From the NCBI GenBank assembly GCA_021776175.1, contig JAJFGJ010000030.1, positions 1 to 64,000 on the forward strand: DNA of 64,000 nt, in the 5' to 3' direction. Shown piece by piece: positions 35,530 through 44,546 of this stretch; position 1 is the stretch's first letter, and each line of letters starts with the position of its first letter. The DNA comes from Kiloniellaceae bacterium. GTDB taxonomy: Bacteria > Pseudomonadota > Alphaproteobacteria > Kiloniellales > J153. A program made the position numbers and the translations under genes. The notes under the pieces are model-generated. The model worked only from the letters and a program-made list of their open reading frames with translations, did no database searches and was not told the origin of the DNA.

Positions 35530-36000
35530 TTACTTTCTGCTTCTATCGATCCTAAAAAGAATCTCTTCGGAAAGCTCCTTGAATTGACGATAAACCTCTA
35601 GGTCTTTCGTCCTTAAGGCGCTGCCTAGCTTGGTGCGAAGCTGGTGAAGTATCAGGCGGGCGTGGTCAGTTTGGTCCTGTCGTTCACAATACTGAGCAAA
35701 GAATATTTCCATACCTCCCTCATTTTCGAGATTCGTATATCCAAGTTCAACAATATTATTGTGCAGCGTCTCAGCTGTTTCGAACGGAACATTACGATCA
35801 CAAAGCAATCTCATCTTCCATTCCGCCACTCGGCGTTTGACTTCCAGTTCCAGTTCTTCGGACAGCACCAATGTTAGGCACGTCGCCTCAGCCTCATTAA
35901 AAGCAGGAGCGATCTCGTCTGTCTGCATTTTGAATGTACGCGCCGCCGTGCGCTCCAATAGGCGCGCAACCTCCTTTGAATTAGTTTCCGCGTTATTCAT
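35530..36000 (-). CDS. probable immunity protein for RHS module D
   Basis: The 156-residue, mainly helical, acidic protein (MNNAETNSKEVARLLERTAA, LSEELELEVKRRVAEWKMRL, GGMEIFFAQYCERQDQTDHA) is AT-richer than metabolic genes. It starts 10 bp after the tip gene at 36010 ends. I recognise no family; the position defines the call. Confidence 0.6.
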   Translation of the reverse strand: MNNAETNSKEVARLLERTAARTFKMQTDEIAPAFNEAEATCLTLVLSEELELEVKRRVAEWKMRLLCDRNVPFETAETLHNNIVELGYTNLENEGGMEIFFAQYCERQDQTDHARLILHQLRTKLGSALRTKDLEVYRQFKELSEEILFRIDRSRK

Positions 36001-36009
36001 GGCAACAAC

Positions 36010-36771
36010 CTATTGGAAGTTCCAGTAATCGCACCTGACAGCGCCGCTACCTGTTATCGCAATATCGGGCCATGTTCCACTGTTCCGAACACACTGATCA
36101 CGGCATACGCCACAGCGACTGCTTCCATAAACACTCCCTGGGAGATCGGCCAGCGATGTATCTAGGCACCTGGTAAAGTGCTCATCACAGCTTGGGTCAT
36201 CATTATCTGCCGAACAAAATTCGTAGAGCAAATACGCTCCGACACCGGCACCGGCCGCCGCATATCCGGCCCATTTTGGCAACGCCGCATCGGTGGGGTC
36301 CGGCACCAACACATCGCCAACCACCGTACTCCACCAAAGAGTGGCGGCCGCCTGGGCATCCTCGCCATCCGGATCATAGTAGTTAACTGGATTACCGCCG
36401 ACATACGCATATGTATTCAACCCACCGCCCAAGCCAATTGGATCGGATTGTAGATATCGCCCGGTCGTGGGGTCGTAGTCGCGGAAATAATTGTAGGAGA
36501 ACCCGGTTTCCGGGTCGTTAAGCTGGCCGGGGAAGCGTTGCGGGTTTGTCGCCGTACCGGTTAAGGACACCGTCCCGCCGAATGGTTTGGCGACCCGGTC
36601 CCAGGCCAGCGCCCCGGCCTGGTCGGTCATCCTTTGCGGCGTGCCCAGGTGGTCGGCGTGGACGTAGAGCGGCGCCTCGGCGTCGTTCGAGACAAATCTC
36701 ACCGCGTCGGCGGCAACACTGCGCTGGAAAATACCGGGGTCGCTGGTGCTGGTATCGGTGGCGAAGCGCAC
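36010..36771 (-). CDS. orphan RHS tip (module D) with Cys-rich end, unknown toxin
   Basis: RHS core (YVHADHLGTPQRMTDQAGAL ... GGLNTYAYVGGNPVNYYDPD), then a hydrophobic stretch (WAGYAAAGAGVGAYLLYEFC). The tip has about eight Cys: PSCDEHFTRCLDTSLADLPG, SSRCGVCRDQCVRNSGTWPD and a final CDYWNFQ. The upstream edge carries a duplicated VAADAVRF segment (about 36700-36790), a visible trace of recombination. Toxin activity unknown. Confidence 0.75.
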   Translation of the reverse strand: MRFATDTSTSDPGIFQRSVAADAVRFVSNDAEAPLYVHADHLGTPQRMTDQAGALAWDRVAKPFGGTVSLTGTATNPQRFPGQLNDPETGFSYNYFRDYDPTTGRYLQSDPIGLGGGLNTYAYVGGNPVNYYDPDGEDAQAAATLWWSTVVGDVLVPDPTDAALPKWAGYAAAGAGVGAYLLYEFCSADNDDPSCDEHFTRCLDTSLADLPGSVYGSSRCGVCRDQCVRNSGTWPDIAITGSGAVRCDYWNFQ

Positions 36772-36825
36772 CGCGTCGGCGGCAACGACGCGCGGAAAGT
36801 CCGACCGGCTACCCTTTCTTATAAA

Positions 36826-37137
36826 CTAGTCTGCTTTTTTTCGTTTCCGTGTGATTCGCTCAATATATTTTTTTTCGCCATCAACTAAGCGTTTAACGAT
36901 CCTCAATTTCTCACGATCCTCATAGCTTGCATCAGCGTAGTCTTCAAGAAACCAGCGATACCACGGCTCGAATTCGGGACCGAAATCCACCCCGATCCTG
37001 TCACACAGAGTCCGAAGAATCAGGTTCTTTTCTATGGGCTCTAACGGCTCCAGATCGGGAAAAATTTTCGCCCTCCCGCCTTTCATTAATTCGATCAGCA
37101 AGTGAAGTACGGGAGCGTTTTCAAGTGTGTTAGACAT
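36826..37137 (-). CDS. probable immunity protein for RHS module E
   Basis: Start at ATG 37137, 5 bp after the tip gene stop, giving 103 residues (MSNTLENAPVLHLLIELMKG, PWYRWFLEDYADASYEDREK, ending ITRKRKKAD). A small helical protein of no recognised family, placed as the cognate immunity by position. Confidence 0.6.
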   Translation of the reverse strand: MSNTLENAPVLHLLIELMKGGRAKIFPDLEPLEPIEKNLILRTLCDRIGVDFGPEFEPWYRWFLEDYADASYEDREKLRIVKRLVDGEKKYIERITRKRKKAD

Positions 37138-37142
37138 GAGAG

Positions 37143-37800
37143 TTAGAACCTCGGTAGCCGTGGGCAGTAGTCTGGACACTGAACGCAAAATACGGACGCA
37201 CTTAGTTCGTACTGTCTTTCCAAAAAGGTCGTATCGGCTCCGAGAGCTTTCATTTTCTCTATTAGCAAATATTCCTCAACAAGTAGGAGGAACCATTCCT
37301 CACAATCGACTTCACATTCGTTGTCGTTCGCTGGTGGGTCATTTGGCTGGTTTCCACCATTTCCTGCGCCCTTGTCTGGGCCGTAGCAAATCTGGGGAAA
37401 GAACCTACAAATCAAATAGGGATCAAAAGGAGACTTTCCAGATGGATCAGTAAATCTGACAGGATTGCCTACTGCGTACCCATAGGTGTTCAACCCGCCC
37501 GCCAAGCCAATCGGATCGGATTGTAGATATCTCCCGGTCGTCGGGTCGTAGTCGCGGAAATAGTTGTAGTGGAAGCCGGTTTCCGGGTCGTTAAGCTGGC
37601 CGGGGAAGCGCTGCGGGTTGGTGGCGGCGCCGGTGAGGGAGACTGTCTCGCCGAAGGGCTTCAGCACCCGGTCCCAGGCCAGCGCCCCGGCCTGATCGGT
37701 CATCTTTTGCGGCGTGCCCAGGTGATCGGCGTGAACGTAGAGCGGCGCCTCGGCATCGTTCGAGACAAATCTCACCGCATCGGCGGCGACAGAGCGCAGG
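37143..37800 (-). CDS. orphan RHS tip (module E), unknown toxin
   Basis: RHS homology begins at SVAADAVRFVSNDAEAPLYV (about 37797) and ends GGLNTYGYAVGNPVRFTDPS. The open frame extends to 37883, but that extra part is unrelated and overlaps an opposite gene. The tip is about 95 residues with six Cys (YLICRFFPQICYGPD; NDNECEVDCEEW; FCVQCPDYCPRLPRF) and an acidic helical centre. No catalytic motif recognised. Confidence 0.7.
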
Positions 37801-37875
37801 ACCCAACCGTGCGCTAGGCCAGTTTGAGGTAAACTAGTATTTCTGTGAGAGAAGAGAATCGAGAGGTAGACGAAA

Positions 37876-38274
37876 ATGCACAATGAGCAGGAATTGATCT
37901 TTGTTAAGACGTTCGTTTCCTCTGATCAGCGGCGCAGATTTACAGAACTTCTGAAAACCTCGAAGGGCCGAAAACGCTTCATTGGTTACCTGGCACATTC
38001 ACTGAAGCTAAACAAAGAACTCGCGGCGAAGATTCCTGCGTCGCTTTAGGATTCAGCAAGTATTGTAGAAATACTCCGGAAAAAAGGTGCGAATGCAGAT
38101 TGCTTCGTTATATCAGAAAATCCGAAATTAGACCGAATGACCGGGCCGCTCGATGAAATTTGTAACAGTGTAATTGGTTCTGGATTCGCCACGATTGTCT
38201 CGTGCCGCCTCGGTTTGCTTGCCTATTTTGAGGGTGAAGACATGGGCGAGCGATACATACTTGAAAAACCATAG
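37876..38274 (+). pseudogene. small conserved protein interrupted by one in-frame TAG
   Basis: One continuous frame of 132 sense codons is broken only by TAG at 38047-38049 (codon 58). It reads MHNEQELIFVKTFVSSDQRR ... AKIPASL, stop, DSASIVEILRKKGANADCFV ... VSCRLGLLAYFEGEDMGERY. I recall relatives with an unbroken IP..Q stretch at this place, so CAG to TAG is a likely cause. AGAGG precedes the ATG. The family is uncharacterised. It is the only plus-strand gene in the RHS array. Confidence 0.65.
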
Positions 38275-38300
38275 AAAGTATTCATTTGGGTCCGAGCAAT

Positions 38301-38639
38301 TCAGTTGATATCTGTATCACTGCGGTATGTGTGAAACCTAGCGAATCTAGCAGAACCTGTTTCTTCTGCCTGTTCTTCCAAAGAAAGTAATTCTTCAGAA
38401 ATTTGGAAATGTTTCTTCCGTTCATCGAACGGCTCTATTTCTTCGATTGACAGCACATCAATACGCATTTCAATGGCCGCCTTGCGAACCTGCTCCCTAA
38501 AATGCGAGCGGTCATAGGCCAAGGCGACTACATTCACGTAAGCACCCAGGGCCTTATCAAAAACACCGCTATCATCTGCCGAAACTACGTTCGCAAGTCC
38601 AATCCACATTTGCTTTTCAATAGTATCTCCAGCCCTCAT
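38301..38639 (-). CDS. probable immunity protein for RHS module F
   Basis: The 112-residue protein (GVFDKALGAYVNVVALAYDR, FREQVRKAAIEMRIDVLSIE, then EIEPFDERKKH) starts 15 bp after the RHS module F stop. The GAYVNVVA and AAxEM patterns recur in small proteins beside polymorphic toxins, in my recollection. It is acidic, consistent with binding a basic toxin tip. Confidence 0.65.
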   Translation of the reverse strand: MRAGDTIEKQMWIGLANVVSADDSGVFDKALGAYVNVVALAYDRSHFREQVRKAAIEMRIDVLSIEEIEPFDERKKHFQISEELLSLEEQAEETGSARFARFHTYRSDTDIN

Positions 38640-38654
38640 CTGCTTTTAACTTCG

Positions 38655-39325
38655 TTATTTTGGATAGGTGTGATGAGCTCCACCCGGTTTCTTGCCTCCC
38701 TTACTATCGGTTGGGTGGTAGTGAGGCTTCCGCCCGTCTGTGGGAGTCGGGTGATGGATCGGGGGCCCCTTGCCGTCATTCCGGGCGGCGTCCCTAGCGC
38801 GTTTCCTAGTCGGGTGCTCCTTATCATGCCTCTTTGGCTTTCCACTGGGACCATTCTCAGAACTAGGGGCGTCAGATTCGTTCTGTAAAACAGTATCATA
38901 CCAGTCCGCCGGCAGCGGGCAATATTGGGCCAGCTCATTGAAGTCCGGCACGAGGCACAAATCCGGTGCCAGATAGCAGTAGATAGCACCGCCGATGGCT
39001 AGGGTTCCCGCCACACATGCGGGGTTGGCGATACAGGCGATAGCCAACGGCACAAGCGGTAGAGCAAACTCTCCCGTCGGATCGACGTACCTAACCGGGT
39101 TCCCGCCCACATACCCATAGGTATTCAACCCGCCCGCCAACCCAATCGGATCGGATTGCAGGTATCGCCCTATACTCGGGTCGTAGTCGCGGAAATAGTT
39201 GTAGTGGAAGCCGGTTTCCGGGTCGCTAAGCTGGCCGGGGAAGCGCTGCGGGTTGGCGGCGGCGCCGGTGAGGGAGACGGTCTCGCCGAAGGGTTTCTGC
39301 ACCCGGTCCCAGGCCAGCGCCCCGG
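38655..39325 (-). CDS. orphan RHS tip (module F), basic His-rich toxin end
   Basis: RHS homology starts inside AGALAWDRVQKPFGETVSLT, abutting the glycerate-kinase gene end, and passes GGLNTYGYVGGNPVRYVDPT. A hydrophobic stretch follows (LVPLAIACIANPACVAGTLA). The tip is very basic: KPKRHDKEHPTRKRARDAAR, then DGRKPHYHPTDSKGGKKPGG and AHHTYPK. The HYHPTD-type ending is common in polymorphic toxins and suggests a nuclease, unproven. It is the most upstream module, with no RHS delivery gene beyond it. Confidence 0.75.
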
Positions 39326-39343
39326 CTTACGCTTGTTGATCGC

Positions 39344-40615
39344 CTAGGGCTTTGGATCGCCCGCGATCAAAATCGCCCGGAAGTCGTTGACGTTGGTGCG
39401 GGTCGGGCCGGTTATGATCAGATCGCCGAGCTTGGAAAAGAATCCATAGCCGTCGTTGTTGGTCAGGCTGGCGCGCGCATCGAGGCCCAGGGCTTCGGCA
39501 CGCGCCAGGGTGTCGGGACCGGCCAGGGCGCCGGCGTTATCTTCGGTTCCGTCGATGCCGTCGGTGTCGCAGGCCAGGGCGTGAATGCGCGGCGCGCCGG
39601 CCAAATCCGCGGTGAGGGCCAGCAGGAATTCCGCGTTGCGCCCGCCCCGGCCCTCGCCGCGCACCGTGACCGTTGTCTCCCCGCCCGAAAGCAACACGGC
39701 GGGTGCGGGCGTGGGCTGTCCGTGGCGCGCGACCTGACGCGCGATGCCCGCGTGCATGAGAGCGATATCGCGTGCCTCGCCTTCGATACTATCGCCCAGA
39801 ATTACCGGCGTGACGCCGGCCTCGCGCGCAACCCGCGCCGCCGCCTCCAGCGAGTCTTGCGGGGTGGCGATGAGTTTGGTTTCCACGCGGGCCAGGCGCG
39901 GATCGCCGGGTTTGGGCGTCTCCTCCGCCGCCGCTTTCAAATGCGCGAGGACGTCGCGCGGTTCTTCGATCCTATAGGCCGCCAGGACCGCCAAGGCGTC
40001 GGCGAAGCTGGTCGGGTCCGCCACCGTGGGGCCCGAGGCTATGGCCGAAAGATCGTCGCCCGGCACATCGGAAATGGCCAGGGTCACGACCCGCGCCGGC
40101 GCGCAAGCCATGGCCAAGCGGCCGCCCTTAATGGCCGAGAGGTGTTTGCGGACGCAGTTGATCTCGCTAATGGTCGCGCCGGATCGCAACAGGCGCGCGG
40201 TCACGCCACGTTTGTCTTCAAGCGTCAGGCCCGGCGCCGGGGCGGCCAGCAAGGCCGAGCCGCCGCCCGAGATGAGGCACAGGACCAGATCGTCCGCCGT
40301 CAGACCGCCAACCATTTTCAGAATACGATCCGAGGCTTCGCGCCCGGCGCTGTCGGGCACCGGGTGGGAGGCCTCGACCGCCTCGATATGGCGGCAGGGG
40401 GCGCCGTGGCCGTAGCGGGTCACGACCAGGCCTTCCAGGGGGCCGCTCCAATTATCCTCCACCGCCTTGGCCATGGCCGCCGCCGCCTTGCCCGCGCCCA
40501 CGACTATGGTGCGGCCCTTGGGCGGCTCCGGCAGGTGGGGCGGCACGCAGCGCGCCGGGTCCGCCGCCGCGACCGCCGCCTTGAATAGATCATTCAGGAA
40601 TGCATTGGGAATCAT
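39344..40615 (-). CDS. glycerate 2-kinase (GckA/TtuD, MOFRL family)
   Basis: Start chosen at ATG 40615 (MIPNAFLNDLFKAAVAAADP); 423 residues. N-terminal domain with RTIVVGAGKAAAAMAKAVED, VLCLISGGGSALLAAP and SGATISEINCVRKHLSAIKG. The C-terminal MOFRL domain has PAVLLSGGETTVTVRGEGRG, GGRNAEFLLAL, ACDTDGIDGTEDNAGA and LTNNDGYGFF, then GPTRTNVND. All family motifs are present. It makes 2-phosphoglycerate from glycerate and may serve the glycine/serine flux from the betaine operon; that link is inference. Confidence 0.92.
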   Translation of the reverse strand: MIPNAFLNDLFKAAVAAADPARCVPPHLPEPPKGRTIVVGAGKAAAAMAKAVEDNWSGPLEGLVVTRYGHGAPCRHIEAVEASHPVPDSAGREASDRILKMVGGLTADDLVLCLISGGGSALLAAPAPGLTLEDKRGVTARLLRSGATISEINCVRKHLSAIKGGRLAMACAPARVVTLAISDVPGDDLSAIASGPTVADPTSFADALAVLAAYRIEEPRDVLAHLKAAAEETPKPGDPRLARVETKLIATPQDSLEAAARVAREAGVTPVILGDSIEGEARDIALMHAGIARQVARHGQPTPAPAVLLSGGETTVTVRGEGRGGRNAEFLLALTADLAGAPRIHALACDTDGIDGTEDNAGALAGPDTLARAEALGLDARASLTNNDGYGFFSKLGDLIITGPTRTNVNDFRAILIAGDPKP

Positions 40616-40663
40616 GGACCTAGTTTTACAATCAACCGCGTTAGGGAACAAAGCGCGAAGAAG

Positions 40664-40767
40664 GTTTACCACGAAGGCCCGAAGACACGAAGAAGCCGCG
40701 AAGCAGATTTCATATTTTATATCTTCGCGTCTTCGCGCCTTAGTGCCTTAGTGCCTTAGTGGTGAAT
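40664..40767. repeat. solo palindrome of the GxxExxY-flanking repeat
   Basis: GTTTACCACGAAGGCCCGAA (40664-) and the inverted CGCCTTAGTG...AGTGGTGAA (to 40767) face each other over about 20 bp, with GCGAAGA/TCTTCGC tracts. The same inverted ends flank the GxxExxY gene at 45262-45754. Here there is no gene between them. Confidence 0.6.
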
Positions 40768-40860
40768 CCCTTTTCTATTGGAAGCTTCGGGCTTGCGGCG
40801 GGACGGCGATCATTCGATATTCTCCAGCCGCCGTTTTTCCCGTTTCTCACCGAGGCTGTC

Positions 40861-42090
40861 ATGCATCTTGATCCCGTCCTGACCCAGGAATTACCCAACT
40901 TCGTCACCCATTTGGAATGCTCCATCACCGGCAAGCGCTACGAAGCGGGCCGGGTGCAGGGACTCTCCGAGGCTGGGCGGCCGCTGCTGGTGCGCTACGA
41001 TCTTGAGGCCCTGGCCAAGTCGATCACGAAGGAGACTCTGGCCGGCCGCACCACCGGCTTCTGGCGCTACCGGGAATTCCTGCCCGTGGGCCAGGCGGAA
41101 AATGTGGTCAGCCTCGGCGAGGTCGTGACCCCGCTCATACCGCTCGCCAATCTCAGCGATGGCCGGGTCATCGTGAAGGACGAAGGACGCCTGCCGACCG
41201 GATCCTTCTAGGCCCGCGGCCTGGCCCTGGCGGTCGCCATGGCCAAGGAATTGGGCCTGTCCCACCTGGCCATGCCAACCAACGGCAACGCCGGCGCGGC
41301 CATGGCCGCCTATGCCAGCCAAGCGGGCCTGCGCACCACCATCTTCTGCCCCGACGACACGCCGGAAATCAATGTCTCCGAGATCGAGCTTCAGGGCGCG
41401 GCGGTCTACAAGGTCAACGGCCTGATCAACGATTGCGGCAAGATCGTCGGCGCCGGCAAGGAATCCCCCGGCTGGTTCGATGTCTCGACCTTGAAGGAGC
41501 CCTACCGGATCGAGGGCAAGAAAACCATGGGCCTGGAACTGGCCGAGCAGTTCGGCTGGGAGCTGCCGGACGTGATCTTCTATCCGACCGGCGGCGGCAC
41601 CGGCCTGATCGGCATGTGGAAAGCCTTCGACGAGCTGGAAGCCATTGGCTGGATCGGCTCCAAGCGTCCGCGCATGGTGTCCGTGCAGGCGACCGGCTGC
41701 GCCCCCATCGTCAAGGCCTTCGAGGACGGAAAGGAACACGCGCCGCTGTGGCAGGATGCCCATACGGTGGCGGCCGGCATAAGGGTGCCGGTCGCGGTCG
41801 GCGATTTTCTGATCTTGCGCGCGGTGCGCGCCTCCAACGGTTTCGCCATCGCGGTGACCGACGAGGCGATCATGGAAAGTTTGCGCGAAGTTGCCACCAA
41901 GGAAGGTTTGCTGCTGTGCCCCGAGGGGGCCGCGACCTATGCCGCCTATAAGGCCGCCCTGGCGGACGGCCGCGTGAAAGCGGAGGAGACGGCGGTTTTG
42001 TTCAATTGCGCGACCGGCCTCAAGTACCCCCTGCCCGCGGTCGACCGCCATATCGACAAGGACCGCTTACCGGACCTGGCGACCCTTTGA
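40861..42090 (+). pseudogene. threonine synthase-like PLP enzyme with TAG at the catalytic lysine codon
   Basis: A 410-codon frame from ATG 40861 is intact except for TAG at 41209-41211 (codon 117). The context is EGRLPTGSF, stop, ARGLALAVAMAKELG, exactly where fold-type II enzymes read GSFKxRG with the PLP-binding Lys. Downstream features remain perfect: MPTNGNAGAAMAAYASQAGL, YPTGGGTGLIGMWKAFDELE, LLLCPEGAATYAAYKAAL. AAG to TAG is one base. No active enzyme can arise without readthrough inserting Lys. The lack of other decay suggests recent loss or a base-call error. Confidence 0.85.
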
Positions 42091-42209
42091 TTTAGGGGCC
42101 AATTCCTGTCTGGAACATACTGATATTCGGTCTTTTTTAGCGTGCGGAGGACGCTCTTTCTCGACTAGACTGGATGCCGGAACCTAACCAGGGGAGCATA
42201 GGTGAAACC

Positions 42210-43208
42210 ATGGATATCCAGCACCCTTACCTGCTGTTTCTCGGCGACGCCAAGGACCAGCTAGCCGCCAAAACCGCCCAGGGCGTCGCCCACTGGCGGC
42301 CGGAGTGGTGCGTCGGACAGCGGCGCCTGGAAGGCTGCCAGGCAGATCTGGGCCTGACCGACATGACCCTCGAGGAAGCCTGGAACGCCGGCGCCAAGAC
42401 CCTGGTGGTGGGCGTCGCCAACCGGGGCGGCGTGATTTCGGATGTCTGGACCGATGTGCTCGAACGCGCCCTGATGCAGGGTTTCGACCTGGCGGCGGGA
42501 TTGCACAATCGCTTGGCCGACGTGCCCAGCCTGGCCGCCATCGCGGCTCAGCATAACCGCAAGCTGTTCGACGTGCGCCACCCCGACCGGAGCTTCGATG
42601 TCGCCAACGGACGCAAGCGGAGCGGCAAGCGGCTCTTGACCGTGGGCACCGACTGCTCGGTCGGCAAGATGTACACATCCCTGGCCCTGGAACGCGGCAT
42701 GCGCGACAGCGGCCTGAAGGCTGATTTGCGCGCGACCGGGCAGACCGGAATCCTGATCGCCGGATCGGGGGTCTCCATCGACGCGGTGGTGGCCGACTTT
42801 ATTTCCGGCGCGGTCGAATCGATTTCGCCCGCCAACGAACCCGATCATTGGGACCTGATCGAGGGCCAGGGTTCGCTGTTTCACGCCTCCTACGCCGGGG
42901 TCAGCCTGGGGCTGCTCCATGGCGCCCAGGCCGATGCCCTGGTCCTGTGCCACGAGCCGACCCGTCATCATATGCGCGGCCTACCCGAATACCCCCTGCC
43001 CGAGTTGAAGGTGTGCATGGAAGCGAACCTGACGGCGGCGCGCCTGACCAATCCGGTGGCGCGCTTCGTCGGAATTTCCGTCAACACCTCGCACATGGCG
43101 GCGGGCGAGGCCGAGCCCTATTTGCGCCACCTGGAAAAAGAACTGGGCCTGCCCGCCGTCGATGCCTTCAAGGACGGCGTGGCCCCAATCGTCGCGCGGC
43201 TCGGCTAA
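42210..43208 (+). CDS. dgcN: DUF1611 / D-glutamate N-acetyltransferase DgcN
   Basis: Start at ATG 42210 (MDIQHPYLLFLGDAKDQLAA); 332 residues. P-loop-like RLLTVGTDCSVGKMYTSLAL, ATGQTGILIAGSGVSIDAVV, DFISGAVESISPANEPDHWD and EGQGSLFHASYAGVSLGLLH are the DUF1611 landmarks. The gene overlaps dgcA by one base (TAATG). In marine Proteobacteria this pair is reported to convert D-glutamate via N-acetyl-D-glutamate; function here follows from the pairing. Confidence 0.85.
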   Translation: MDIQHPYLLFLGDAKDQLAAKTAQGVAHWRPEWCVGQRRLEGCQADLGLTDMTLEEAWNAGAKTLVVGVANRGGVISDVWTDVLERALMQGFDLAAGLHNRLADVPSLAAIAAQHNRKLFDVRHPDRSFDVANGRKRSGKRLLTVGTDCSVGKMYTSLALERGMRDSGLKADLRATGQTGILIAGSGVSIDAVVADFISGAVESISPANEPDHWDLIEGQGSLFHASYAGVSLGLLHGAQADALVLCHEPTRHHMRGLPEYPLPELKVCMEANLTAARLTNPVARFVGISVNTSHMAAGEAEPYLRHLEKELGLPAVDAFKDGVAPIVARLG

Positions 43209-44185
43209 TGCAACTTAGGGTGCGCCGCGAAGTCTGGCCGATCCGCGGCACCTTCGCCATTTCGCGCGGCAGCAGCAGCGAGACGGTCGTTGTCGTCGCC
43301 GAACTCTCGGCGGGCGGGATCCTGGGCCGGGGAGAATGCGTGCCCTATGGCCGCTACGGCGAAACCGTGGACGGCGTTATCGAGGCCATCGAAGCCACGG
43401 CGCCGCGCCTGGCCGAGGGCCTGGACCGGCGGGGCCTGCAAGACGCCTTGCCGGCGGGGGCCGCGCGCAACGCCCTGGACTGCGCGTTCTGGGATCTGGA
43501 GGCCAAGCGAGCCGGCAAGCGGGTGTGGCAGCTTGCCGGCCTGCCGCCGCCCGAGCCCCTCATCACCGCCTACACCTTGTCCCTCGACAGCCCGGAGGCC
43601 ATGGCTCGAAACGCGGCCGGAAACGCCCAACGGCCACTGCTGAAGCTGAAGCTCGCCGGGCCCGGCGACCTGGCGCGGGTCGAAGCGGTGCGCGCGAACG
43701 CCCCCAAATCGCGGCTGATCGTCGATGCGAACGAGGGCTGGACGCCGGCCAACTACCTGGAACTGGCGCCGCGCCTGGCCAAACTCGGGGTCGATCTGAT
43801 CGAACAACCCCTGCCCGCCGGCGAGGACGAAGCCCTCGCGGACATGGCCCACCCGGTTCCGGTCTGCGCCGACGAAGCCTGCCACGACACCGCGTCCCTG
43901 GCCAAAATCGAGGGCCGCTACGACGCGGTCAATATCAAGCTCGACAAGACCGGCGGATTGACCGAGGCGCTCAAGCTCAAGCAGGCGGCCCAAGCCCAGG
44001 GGTACAAGATCATGGTCGGCTGCATGATATCGACCTCCCTGGCCATGGCGCCCGCGACCCTGGTCGCGCAAGGCGCGCGGGTCGTCGATCTGGACGGCCC
44101 CCTGCTGCTCGACCGCGACCGGGACCACGGCCTGGTCTTCGACGGCAGCACGATCCAGCCCTTCGGCGCGGCGCTGTGGGGTTAA
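43208..44185 (+). CDS. dgcA: enolase-superfamily N-acetyl-D-glutamate racemase DgcA / dipeptide epimerase-like
   Basis: The 325-residue protein starts at ATG 43208, overlapping the dgcN stop. Catalytic KLKL (Lys146, Lys148), metal ligands Asp173 (IVDANEGW), Glu199 (LIEQPLP) and Asp222 (CADEA), and the opposite-face Lys244 (NIKLDKTGG) are all present. C-terminal VGCMISTSLAMAPA and VDLDGPLLLDRD are epimerase-type. Alone it would be called a dipeptide epimerase; the neighbour favours N-acetylglutamate racemization, feeding L-glutamate metabolism. Confidence 0.88.
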   Translation: MQLRVRREVWPIRGTFAISRGSSSETVVVVAELSAGGILGRGECVPYGRYGETVDGVIEAIEATAPRLAEGLDRRGLQDALPAGAARNALDCAFWDLEAKRAGKRVWQLAGLPPPEPLITAYTLSLDSPEAMARNAAGNAQRPLLKLKLAGPGDLARVEAVRANAPKSRLIVDANEGWTPANYLELAPRLAKLGVDLIEQPLPAGEDEALADMAHPVPVCADEACHDTASLAKIEGRYDAVNIKLDKTGGLTEALKLKQAAQAQGYKIMVGCMISTSLAMAPATLVAQGARVVDLDGPLLLDRDRDHGLVFDGSTIQPFGAALWG

Positions 44186-44189
44186 TCGC

Positions 44190-44540
44190 CTAGCCCGAAT
44201 GGCGGGCCTTGCGTCCGCCCCGGCGGCGGTTGCGGTGTGCGCTCTCGGGCCGGCACATGTGGGTTTCAAGCCGCGCTTGCGAATAACCGGCGGTTTCGCG
44301 CAACAAGCGCACCAACTCACCGCAGGCGCCCTCGGGGTCGGATCCCTTTTCTAAACCGTATTTCACCAACACCGCGCGCGCCGCTTCCGCCGGGTCCTGA
44401 GTGTCGCCCAGGCGCAGGGTCCAGCCGAGCAAGGCATCCCGGGCCGGGCCGGTGAACTCCGCCCCCATGTTCAGGATCTCGCCGATGATGCCGCCCGGAT
44501 CCTCGGGCGCGTGATATTTCGAGGTATAGGTAACCGCCAT
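44190..44540 (-). CDS. hypothetical small protein
   Basis: The 116-residue protein (MAVTYTSKYHAPEDPGGIIG, then EILNMGAEFTGPARDALLGW and LRETAGYSQARLETHMC) ends very basic (SAHRNRRRGGRKARHSG). AAGGGAA lies about 10 nt before the ATG. It follows a methyltransferase gene by 6 bp on the same strand, likely one transcript, and converges tail-to-tail with dgcA. No family recognised. Confidence 0.6.
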   Translation of the reverse strand: MAVTYTSKYHAPEDPGGIIGEILNMGAEFTGPARDALLGWTLRLGDTQDPAEAARAVLVKYGLEKGSDPEGACGELVRLLRETAGYSQARLETHMCRPESAHRNRRRGGRKARHSG

Positions 44541-44546
44541 CGTTGG

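Noticed and set aside
37876-42090. Possible reassignment or pyrrolysine reading of TAG, because two genes carry a single in-frame TAG.
   Set aside because: Many genes here end naturally at TAG (3484, 6256, 7242, 7944, 12050) and no Pyl machinery is visible. Mutation or base error is simpler.
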